Source: Candidatus Bathyarchaeota archaeon
GTDB taxonomy: Archaea > Thermoproteota > Bathyarchaeia > 40CM-2-53-6
NCBI GenBank assembly: GCA_005888695.1
Contig: VBBH01000072.1
Coordinates: 1 to 6,116, forward strand
Direction of reading: 5' to 3'
DNA: 6,116 nt
Shown here: piece after piece, positions 1 to 5,491 of the stretch
Layout of the letters: every line of letters begins with the position of its first letter
Position numbering within the stretch: the stretch's first letter is position 1
Notes under the pieces: generated by a model
Told to the model about the DNA's origin: nothing
The model's input: only the letters and a program-made list of their open reading frames with translations
The model's database searches: none
Translations under genes and position numbers: made by a program

Positions 1-225
1 TCGGACGCCTCAAGCTCTCCTGCCATAAAGGATCGCGAAAACGGGTTTGTTTTTGAATCTAGAAATGTGCAAAGCCTCGTGGATTGTATTGGTATGGTGC
101 TACGCGAGCGTTGGCTAGCAGACGAATGTGTAGGCCGGGCGGGTCGTGTTGTCAAGGAAAACTATTCCAAAGCGGTTATCGTCAACCGTATCGTGGAGAT
201 GTATGAGAACGAACTTAGCAGATAG
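1..225 (+). CDS. Glycosyltransferase family 4-like protein, C-terminal fragment
   Basis: Frame 1 is open from the first base of the window to a TAG at 223-225 (74 codons); the gene begins upstream of the window. The visible part reads like the tail of a GT-B fold, GT4 (group 1) glycosyltransferase. A segment KDRENGFVFES (residues 11-20) resembles the conserved 'dGeNGflv' loop near the end of the nucleotide-sugar binding domain. It is followed by a helix, then ENYSKAVIVNRIVEMYE, matching the usual closing helix ('...ySwe.iv.ri..lYe.l'). The family transfers a sugar from an activated nucleotide donor to glycans, lipids or proteins at the cytoplasmic membrane face. The catalytic EX7E region is outside the window, so donor and acceptor cannot be guessed. 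The end overlaps the next gene by 23 nt, suggesting translational coupling in a glycan-related operon. Confidence 0.72.
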   Translation, partial: SDASSSPAIKDRENGFVFESRNVQSLVDCIGMVLRERWLADECVGRAGRVVKENYSKAVIVNRIVEMYENELSR

Positions 226-963
226 AGAGAGGGTCATTCTTTACTACAGCAGGATAGCTGATGATTACGATAGGCTTCGGTTTGAGAGTAGCAAGGATCG
301 ATTCATCAGCAATCTCCAGACTCGTTGGTTCACCTGCCAGGTTGCTGATAGAGGGGGAATGGTACTAGAGATTGGGTCAGGGACGGGACGAGTTACGTTG
401 CCCCTCGCTGCTCATGCGGCGCAAGTCGTTGCCACCGATTCTAGTCTTAACATGGTTTTGAAGCTTAGAGAGAAGAGCGGAAAACAAAAGGTAACAAACA
501 TTGACCTACTTGTCTGTGATTCACATTGGTTGCCTTTCCGAGAGGAGACGTTCGATTCAGCAGTGGGAGCCCGTGTTTTCTGGCATGTTGTCGATGCGAG
601 TCAATCCCTCGCTCAGGCCTTAAGCGTGCTGAAAAAAGCCGTCCTGTTATTTTTGATTTCCCCAATTCATCGGGCGCATTTCGAATTCTGTCTGCAGCCA
701 TGAGGAGTCAAAATGTCATTACTCTCTTCTTGACATCCTCATCTATCCATAGGGTCCTCGGTTTGACTAACCGCTCGATTATCATAGAGGGACATGTGTC
801 ACCAATATTGTATCTGTGGCCAGAGAGCATTTTTCCGAGGAGACATACATTGCGAAGCCTCTTGTACGCCTTAGAGAGACTTGGCAGAAAGAGGGTCTTC
901 AGTTGGATGTTCACTTATTTCATGATTAACCTCAGAGAGGGGAAGCACAAAATACTATGCTAA
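203..963 (+). pseudogene. Class I SAM-dependent methyltransferase, frameshifted at an A6 tract
   Basis: The probable start is ATG 203, inside the glycosyltransferase end, with GGAG at 195-198; the upstream in-frame ATG at 146 would only add residues encoded inside the glycosyltransferase. From M203 the protein shows motif I, VLEIGSGTG (residues 54-62), the ribose-binding acid in VVATDSS (D79), and a post-II region PFREETFDSAVGARVFWHV, as in the Methyltransf_11/UbiE-like fold. Frame 2 reads to SVLKK (residues 141-145) at the A-run 632-637. The expected next strand of the fold is then found in frame 1 (RPVIFDFPNSSGAF...), continuing to a TAA at 961-963. One extra A would restore a protein of about 253 residues. 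Uncorrected, frame 2 stops at 703 with an unrelated tail. The substrate is unknown; the adjacent glycosyltransferase suggests a sugar or glycolipid. True decay and an assembly error cannot be separated here. Confidence 0.8.
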
Positions 964-1009
964 GCCTCAACATGGTTTACGAAACTCGTAGAATTTGCGA
1001 TCGGGAGTC

Positions 1010-1384
1010 ATGAGCAGCCTGTCGAGCCAACAGCAGCGCGCAGACCAGGACCGGATAGCGAGCGAGCTGAAGGGGAATACTCTCCGGGTTTACTGGTACG
1101 TGCTCAACAATACTGACAAGTCGATAGGGGTCCGAGAGGTCCAGCGTGCCCTCAAGTTCAGCAGCCCGACTCTTGCCCTCTACCACCTTGAAAAACTTCG
1201 GGAATTGGGCCTCGTGAGGAAGGATAGTGGAGAGTACCGCTTGGTCAAAGAGGTCAAGGTTGATGTTCTCAAGGTCTTCGTCAGGGTATGGCGCTTCTTC
1301 GTCCCCCGCTTCGCCCTATACGCCGTCCTGTTTACCGTCTTAACAAGCTACCTCGTAACCCAAGTCGTCAGGCTCGACTTCTAA
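1010..1384 (+). CDS. Winged helix-turn-helix protein with C-terminal membrane segment, likely truncated
   Basis: The product is 124 residues from ATG 1010. A TTG at 995 is possible but has no upstream ribosome site; GGGAG at 1003-1007 lies only 2 nt from the ATG, so leaderless translation is possible. Residues 24-80 form a winged helix: a helix LRVYWYVLNN, a helix beginning VREVQRALKF, a recognition helix SSPTLALYHLEKLRELGLV, and a wing KDSGEYRLV. This resembles archaeal MarR/ArsR-like DNA-binding domains. A basic linker (VFVRVWRFFVPR) leads to a hydrophobic segment at about residues 100-119, so the protein is probably a membrane-tethered regulator with the DNA-binding domain in the cytoplasm. 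It stops at TAA 1382-1384, but the same frame continues with a credible second membrane helix (separate entry), so the ancestral protein was probably about 152 residues. Target genes and signal are unknown; the anchored protein gene downstream is a candidate target or partner by position only. Confidence 0.7.
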   Translation: MSSLSSQQQRADQDRIASELKGNTLRVYWYVLNNTDKSIGVREVQRALKFSSPTLALYHLEKLRELGLVRKDSGEYRLVKEVKVDVLKVFVRVWRFFVPRFALYAVLFTVLTSYLVTQVVRLDF

Positions 1385-1468
1385 AGCTTCTTCGGCCTCC
1401 TTCTCGGGAGCGCGGCCACCGCGATCTTCTGGGTGGAGACATGGAAAACGTGGCGACAACGACCCTAG
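1385..1468 (+). pseudogene. Orphaned second transmembrane segment of the winged-helix gene
   Basis: Immediately after the TAA at 1382-1384, the same frame stays open for 27 codons to TAG 1466-1468. It encodes a hydrophobic stretch (FFGLLLGSAATAIFW) followed by a charged, Trp-rich end (ETWKTWRQRP). This is the hydrophobic-then-basic pattern of a second membrane helix with a cytoplasmic tail, and it follows the first helix after a short loop. The simplest reading is that one substitution created the TAA, for example from a TAC or TAT tyrosine codon. No start codon or ribosome site supports independent translation of this stretch. Confidence 0.55.
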
Positions 1469-1566
1469 CAAGACAGGAATCGACAATGAACCAGTTTGAC
1501 TCGCCGTTCAAACTTGTTGCATTAACTAAGAGACCCCTCTAGATGTAATAGAAGACGGAACAGATT

Positions 1567-2181
1567 ATGGTCAAAACCCCACTCAACACCTTCCTGATGT
1601 ACGGACTTGTAGGTTTGGCCATCGCGGGCGGCGTCATTACGGTAAGTCATGTTACGAGTATAGTGGTCCCTATATTTCCAAAGTACGGCCAGCTCAGTAT
1701 CGACCTGGTCCTGGCACCGAGTACTACGGACCAATCAGGCTCCTACGTGAGCTATGCTCCCTTGAACGATTATACCCGCGGCCAGGAGAATGATACTCTC
1801 CGCGTGACCACTGACTCAGTAATGGTCTACCGTGGTGACACGCGCAATCCAACAGCCGGTTGGATCACGCTCCAGGATGAGACAAGAATGGTTACGCTTC
1901 GGACTGGAGTGAAGGTGCACCTGGGCAGCCTCATGCTACCAGAAGGTAACGTCACACTGGTACGTGTGAAGATAGTCGGCGCGAGCATCCAGCGAGGATC
2001 GAACGGAGCGTTGGAAGATATTGGAACGCAAAGCGGGCAATTCGATATTACAACTGACACTAGGGTGAACGCTCAGACGACGACCAACGTATTGGTAGGT
2101 TTCCACATTGCATGTTCAGCAACCGCTAATGGTAGCTCTTCCGGACATAGCGAATGCATTGTCACGCCCTCCGCCGAATAG
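1567..2181 (+). CDS. N-terminally anchored exported protein, DUF4382-like
   Basis: The protein has 204 residues from ATG 1567; there is no clear Shine-Dalgarno sequence. A hydrophobic segment at about residues 9-28 (LMYGLVGLAIAGGVITV) is an uncleaved signal-anchor or signal peptide, so the rest should lie outside the membrane. Residues 41-180 are beta-rich and follow the DUF4382 pattern: GQLSIDLVLAP, then VTTDSVMVYRG, GWITLQDETRMVTLRTG, LGSLMLPEGNVTLVRVKIVGASI, and QFDITTDTRVNAQTTTNVLV. In that family a small all-beta extracytoplasmic domain, predicted immunoglobulin-like, has unknown function. N-glycosylation-type sequons (N-X-S/T) occur at residues 75, 128 and 188. The tail has two Cys residues in a Ser/Gly-rich stretch. 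The assignment rests on pattern similarity; the anchor is firmer than the domain name. It lies 98 bp beyond the remnant of the winged-helix gene, on the same strand. Confidence 0.68.
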   Translation: MVKTPLNTFLMYGLVGLAIAGGVITVSHVTSIVVPIFPKYGQLSIDLVLAPSTTDQSGSYVSYAPLNDYTRGQENDTLRVTTDSVMVYRGDTRNPTAGWITLQDETRMVTLRTGVKVHLGSLMLPEGNVTLVRVKIVGASIQRGSNGALEDIGTQSGQFDITTDTRVNAQTTTNVLVGFHIACSATANGSSSGHSECIVTPSAE

Positions 2182-2445
2182 TGCTATTCCTGCGATACTG
2201 TGACAGGCAACGAGCTACGATACTTGGCCCAGCCCGATTTCACGGGGAAGCTCTTGATCTGTAAAAAGTCCGGAGAGACGATGAGGGAACCCGTAATCGT
2301 TGAATGTGAAGCTTGCTCGTAAAATGAACGAACTAGATTGGATGTGGCTTTGCGATCTTAGGCAAACAGAGATCAGTCCAAAAACTGAAAGTGAAACGCA
2401 GACGGTCCACAGCACGCAAGAAAGTCAAGCCGAATTGAACTACGT
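2182..2445. other. Intergenic region between convergent genes, no convincing gene
   Basis: 264 bp separate the DUF4382-like gene from the convergent amrS. Three weak reading frames exist. On the + strand, GTG 2200 to TAA 2322 (40 aa, ending in VECEACS) lies in the same frame as the upstream gene, after its TAG. ATG 2324 to TAG 2449 (41 aa, polar) follows 1 nt later. On the minus strand, GTG 2415 to 2215 (66 aa) begins with a hydrophobic stretch (VCVSLSVFGLISVCL). None has a ribosome site or recognisable homology, and they overlap each other, so at most one strand can be real. Runs of five T on the minus strand (2384-2380 and 2267-2263) could serve as archaeal termination tracts for amrS. Confidence 0.5.
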
Positions 2446-2453
2446 CTAGTTCA
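2436..2453 (-). terminator. Hairpin overlapping the amrS stop codon
   Basis: A perfect 7-bp inverted repeat, TGAACTA (2436-2442) and TAGTTCA (2447-2453), encloses a 4-nt loop (2443-2446). It covers the TAG stop of amrS at 2448-2446. On the minus strand the nearest T5 run is 2384-2380, about 52 nt beyond the stem, so this is not a classic intrinsic terminator. It could mark the mRNA 3' end or be chance; a 7-bp AT-rich stem is weak evidence. Confidence 0.25.
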
Positions 2454-3507
2454 GAACAGGAAGGAACCTGTCCTCTTTATACGAGGAACTTAGCCGTCCG
2501 ACTATTGGCAGCCTGTAGCCACAGTCAACACAGCGATTCTCCTTGTCGAGTCTCCAGTCCAGAATGTTGTAACCATATCGTTTGATAGCAATCTGTCCAC
2601 AGCCAGGACAGTAAGTATGTTCCCAAGGATGGCCTGGTACGTTCCCCACGTAGACATATCTCAATCCGACACTCCTTGCAATCTTGCAATGTTCTTCCAA
2701 GGTTGCCACGGGTGTCTGGGGCAAGTGCATCAGTTTGTAGTCTGGGTGGAACCGGAGGAAGTGAATGGGTACGTCCGGTCCCAGATTATCATACAACCAG
2801 GAAGAGAGCTTTCTAGCCTCGCCCAAGTCATCTCCTATCTCAGGAATAACGAGATCCGTGATTTCGGTGTGAATCCTCGTCTTGTCCCTGATGTCCAAGA
2901 GGGTTTGGAAGATTGGTTGAGCGTCCGGAATCATTACATGCTTCCTCAGGAACCCGGTCTCCGCGTTCCCCTTGAAGTCTACAGTTATACAATCGAGAAA
3001 ATCGTTCATCGTTCCAACTGCGTCAGGGGTGTCGTAACCGTTTGAGACGAAGATGTTCATCAGCCCTACCTTCCGTGCTTCGATTCCAACATCCCGGGCG
3101 TATTCGATGAAGATGGTTGGTTGATTGTAAGTATACGCAAGTCCTTGACAGTTATGGGACAAGGCCATTTCTACCACCCCGGAAGGCTCGACATCGACAC
3201 CCTCGGCCTTCCGTCTCTGACTAATCTCGGCATTTTGGCAATAGTCGCACGCCCATGAGCAACCGGTTGTCGCGATCGAGAATATTTTCGAGCCTGGATG
3301 ATAATGCACTACGGGTTTCTTCTCGATAGGATCGATCTGCCCAGTGATCACTTTGCCGTAGACTAGGAGCTGGAGTTTTCCCTCGATGTTTTGGCGTACT
3401 CCGCAGAATCCGACTTTGCCTTCAGGAATGTTGCAGTATCGTGCACAGGCTGTGCACTTGACCCTTCCTTGTTCCAGGGGATGATAGAGTATGGCCTCTT
3501 TGATCAT
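2446..3507 (-). CDS. amrS: AmmeMemoRadiSam-system radical SAM enzyme (AmrS-like)
   Basis: The protein has 353 residues from ATG 3507-3505, preceded by GGAG at 3516-3513 with 5-nt spacing. The radical SAM motif is GCSWACDYC (C83, C87, C90; CX3CX2C), which would bind a 4Fe-4S cluster for reductive cleavage of S-adenosylmethionine. Before it lies a four-Cys set, CTACARYC...C (C18, C21, C25, C35). After the barrel comes a ribbon with C300/C303 and C326/C329, a likely metal site. The stretches QGLAYTYNQPTIFIEY (121-136) and DCITVDFKGNAE (172-183) match the COG1180/PflA-like family called AmmeMemoRadiSam radical SAM enzyme. That family often sits near or is fused with AMMECR1-like and Memo-like genes; neither is in this window. 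The substrate is unknown and oxygen sensitivity is expected. Length and motifs look complete. It is divergent from nreA. Family assignment is confident; cellular role is not. Confidence 0.92.
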   Translation of the reverse strand: MIKEAILYHPLEQGRVKCTACARYCNIPEGKVGFCGVRQNIEGKLQLLVYGKVITGQIDPIEKKPVVHYHPGSKIFSIATTGCSWACDYCQNAEISQRRKAEGVDVEPSGVVEMALSHNCQGLAYTYNQPTIFIEYARDVGIEARKVGLMNIFVSNGYDTPDAVGTMNDFLDCITVDFKGNAETGFLRKHVMIPDAQPIFQTLLDIRDKTRIHTEITDLVIPEIGDDLGEARKLSSWLYDNLGPDVPIHFLRFHPDYKLMHLPQTPVATLEEHCKIARSVGLRYVYVGNVPGHPWEHTYCPGCGQIAIKRYGYNILDWRLDKENRCVDCGYRLPIVGRLSSSYKEDRFLPVLN

Positions 3508-3575
3508 GTGGTCTCCGCCTTTTGCATATCGGCTGGGAAAAGAGTCATGGCCAGGGTCCAGAGGTCTCTAGAGGG

Positions 3576-3596
3576 ACTCCTGGTCTAGACAGGAGT
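3576..3596. promoter_or_regulatory. Palindrome in the amrS/nreA divergent spacer
   Basis: The 141-bp spacer (3508-3648) between the divergent starts contains an inverted repeat with 7-bp arms, ACTCCTG (3576-3582) and CAGGAGT (3590-3596), around a 7-nt centre. Nested in it is the 8-bp palindrome GTCTAGAC (3583-3590). A second short palindrome, CTCTAGAG, lies just to its left at 3566-3573. The symmetry suits a dimeric repressor site shared by two divergent promoters. I could not place a convincing TATA box for either gene, so its relation to the transcription starts is unknown. An operator is possible; an RNA hairpin is the alternative. Confidence 0.28.
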
Positions 3597-3648
3597 TTGA
3601 AGCTTGAAAGGCTTTTCCTTACCCTGACTACTTTGTCCGGTAGGAAAA

Positions 3649-4929
3649 TTGCAGGCAAGGCTCTATCGAGCGCCGAGTGGAGAATCGAGACGAGAGGCTG
3701 GTTGCCAGGTCTGTAATGGGAACCGGTTAGTCTGTATCCAAAACCCAGGTCTATGCCCAGTCTACCAGCGGGCAAAGGGTTTGGTCGAGATCGAGAGAGC
3801 AGTCAACAAGACGGTCTTTAACGGACCGTCTCCACCCAGCGTGTTCCTTGGCAGTGCTGACTATCCATTCCTTCGAGCCGGACCACTCGTGCCGATCCTA
3901 CCGTCCTTCGAGGGCAGGGGCCCGGAGATTCTGGACGATCCGTCGAGATGGCTTGATAGTTCGATCGACGATCTAGTAACATACCGATTCAGCCTAGTGA
4001 GAGGAAAAACCCGGGTCAAAGTCGCGGATGCCAGGAACCCTGATCGTACGCTCTCCTTGGTCCAGGAGCTAGCGCTTGCCGGGACACCGACGGAGACAGA
4101 ACTTCATCTTACCAAGAAACCCCAGGCTAGAATCTACATTCTTCCGCGGAGTGCTCCGCATGGTCCATCGGGATCCATAGGGAAGATGGTGCTTACCGAA
4201 AATACGCATGTTCCACGTCCTGTTGAGAAGATCACTTCTGACCGGGACATCGGTGCGCAGGAGGGAATTTTCTCACTCTACGAGAGAGGAGTGTCACAGC
4301 AACAAATTACAAGGGTATTCTCTGTTGGACAACTCGGAGTTTTCAAGAACCGTAGACTTGTTCCGACGGAATGGAGTATTACGGCAGTCGACGATATTCT
4401 TGGAAAGTCTATACTCGAGCGAGTACGAGACTTTCCCCAGCTTGGAGATTTCAGAGTCTATGGAGCCGAAGCCCTGGGGAATAGTGTACAGGTTCTTCTA
4501 CTGCCGACCGCTTGGATGTACGAGGCGCTTGAGGGATGGCTCACCGGATCCACACCACAAGTCTATAGTGATCACGAGTTTCACATTGGGAGACGGGACT
4601 ATCCGTCTAACATCGCTGGCGCATATCATGCGGTCAAACTTCCAATCCTAGAATTCTTGGAACGTGAGCATCGACAGGCCGGGGCGATAGCATTTTTGGA
4701 AGTTGATCGTGACTGGGTTCCTCTCGGTGTCTGGCGATTCCGTGAACTCGCTCGTCGCGCATTGTCCGGGCAACCAATTGTCTTGAGCAGCCTAGAAGCC
4801 TCGTTGTCGGAGGTTGGTCAAAGATTGAGGATTCCGCTGCGTTCGTGGATCGTCTCCAGTAAGCTTGTAAACCATTACAAACGACAGTTGCCGCTGGATC
4901 AGTTTACAATGAGCCGAAAAGGAGCTTAG
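3649..4929 (+). CDS. nreA: Archaeal DNA repair protein NreA
   Basis: The protein has 426 residues from TTG 3649, the only plausible start between the upstream in-frame TGA (3625) and the zinc finger; AGGA at 3642-3645 sits 3 nt before it. The N-terminus carries C19-X2-C22-X6-C29-X6-C36, the family's zinc finger. Next is SPPSVFLGSADYPFLRAGPLVP (residues 61-82), a hallmark of the Nre N-terminal domain, then KPQARIYILPRSAPHGPSG. The C-terminal domain is marked by GNSVQVLLLPTAWMYEALEGW (277-297), the HIGRRDYPSNIAGAYHAVKLP region (312-332) and VPLGVWRFRELARRA (357-371). Residues 413-420 (QLPLDQFT) fit a PCNA-interacting QxxLxxF box with only one aromatic residue. Nre proteins are archaeal, and the characterised member is linked to DNA damage resistance through PCNA binding; the biochemical activity is unresolved. 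The gene lies 10 nt upstream of the adenosyltransferase and probably leads that operon. Confidence 0.93.
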   Translation: MQARLYRAPSGESRREAGCQVCNGNRLVCIQNPGLCPVYQRAKGLVEIERAVNKTVFNGPSPPSVFLGSADYPFLRAGPLVPILPSFEGRGPEILDDPSRWLDSSIDDLVTYRFSLVRGKTRVKVADARNPDRTLSLVQELALAGTPTETELHLTKKPQARIYILPRSAPHGPSGSIGKMVLTENTHVPRPVEKITSDRDIGAQEGIFSLYERGVSQQQITRVFSVGQLGVFKNRRLVPTEWSITAVDDILGKSILERVRDFPQLGDFRVYGAEALGNSVQVLLLPTAWMYEALEGWLTGSTPQVYSDHEFHIGRRDYPSNIAGAYHAVKLPILEFLEREHRQAGAIAFLEVDRDWVPLGVWRFRELARRALSGQPIVLSSLEASLSEVGQRLRIPLRSWIVSSKLVNHYKRQLPLDQFTMSRKGA

Positions 4930-4939
4930 CTAGGTAAGA

Positions 4940-5479
4940 TTGTACACTAGAACTGGGGACAAGGGAGAGACAAGCCTCTACTCTGGCAAGAGGGTTGGCA
5001 AAGAGTCTGCGAGAGTCGAAGCATACGGGGCGGTGGATGAGTTGAACAGTCAGATCGGTGCCGCGAGAGCATTCCTGAAAGTCAATGCTGGTGCTGTAGA
5101 TCAGAATCTCAGAAAGGTGCAGAGTGATCTATTCGTCCTCGGCGGCGACCTCGCTTCGGACAAGACATTGACAAAGATCCCCCGAATTGGAAAGGAACAC
5201 GTTGACAGGCTCGAGAAGATTGTAGATTCAACGTTTGCAAATCTTCCCAAGCTGACCCGGTTCATCCTCCCAAATGGTGGGATCGCCGGCTCTCAATTGC
5301 AAGTTGCACGAGCAGTGTGTAGACGGGCCGAGAGAACCGTTGTGGCTTTATCCAGATCAGAAGAGGTCAATCCTGAAATCATCAAGTATCTCAACAGACT
5401 TTCCACCCTATTATTCGATCTCGGGAGACTCGCGAACAAGCTCGACGGCGTATCCGAAGAAGAGTGGGTCCACGAATAG
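4940..5479 (+). CDS. PduO-type ATP:cob(I)alamin adenosyltransferase
   Basis: The protein has 179 residues from TTG 4940; AGGT at 4932-4935 lies 4 nt upstream. TRTGDKGETSLYSGKRVGK (residues 3-21) is the ATP-binding N-terminal signature of the PduO/MMAB family. AYGAVDELNSQIG (28-40) contains D33, and QVARAVCRRAER (121-132) contains R128 and R132, corresponding to the conserved Asp-Arg contact and ATP-binding arginines. YLNRLSTLLFDLGRLAN (150-166) completes the four-helix bundle; active enzymes are trimers. The enzyme transfers the 5'-deoxyadenosyl group of ATP to cob(I)alamin, making coenzyme B12 for mutases, diol dehydratases or B12-dependent ribonucleotide reductase. Length is normal and no key residue is missing. 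Position between nreA and a HIT gene (gaps 10 and 12 nt) indicates co-transcription. No B12 synthesis or B12-dependent enzyme gene is in the window, and no cobalamin riboswitch is seen. Confidence 0.95.
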   Translation: MYTRTGDKGETSLYSGKRVGKESARVEAYGAVDELNSQIGAARAFLKVNAGAVDQNLRKVQSDLFVLGGDLASDKTLTKIPRIGKEHVDRLEKIVDSTFANLPKLTRFILPNGGIAGSQLQVARAVCRRAERTVVALSRSEEVNPEIIKYLNRLSTLLFDLGRLANKLDGVSEEEWVHE

Positions 5480-5491
5480 GTCGCTTACAAG

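Noticed and set aside
631..638. Programmed -1 frameshift site
   Set aside because: The A-run is slippery, but in the zero frame the codons are CTG AAA AAA GCC, which does not fit the canonical X XXY YYZ phasing, and I see no strong stimulatory stem downstream. An indel is simpler.
526..960. Separate 145-aa gene starting at 526
   Set aside because: Its first 37 codons overlap conserved methyltransferase sequence in another frame; only the part after about 637 is meaningful, as the displaced methyltransferase C-terminus.
1441..1542. Possible small ORF from ATG 1441
   Set aside because: It overlaps the in-frame remnant of the second membrane helix, has no ribosome site and encodes an unremarkable polar peptide.
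1382..2181. Stop-codon recoding shared by two genes
   Set aside because: One stop is TAA and the other TAG, other genes in the window end normally with TAG, and no recoding machinery or signal is visible.
2279..2389. C/D box sRNA candidate (CGATGA and CTGA elements)
   Set aside because: The C-like element lacks the full RUGAUGA sequence and the CTGA is about 100 nt away, far beyond archaeal C/D sRNA size.
2617..3045. 142-aa + strand frame within amrS
   Set aside because: It is antisense to a gene with clear radical SAM motifs and has no recognisable content of its own.
3391..3775. Overlapping short frames across the amrS start and the divergent spacer
   Set aside because: They lie over real genes or the palindromic spacer, differ in frame and strand, and show no conserved motif or start signal.
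4208..4651. 147-aa + strand frame inside nreA
   Set aside because: The nreA frame carries the conserved Nre C-terminal motifs across this whole span; the alternative frame has none.
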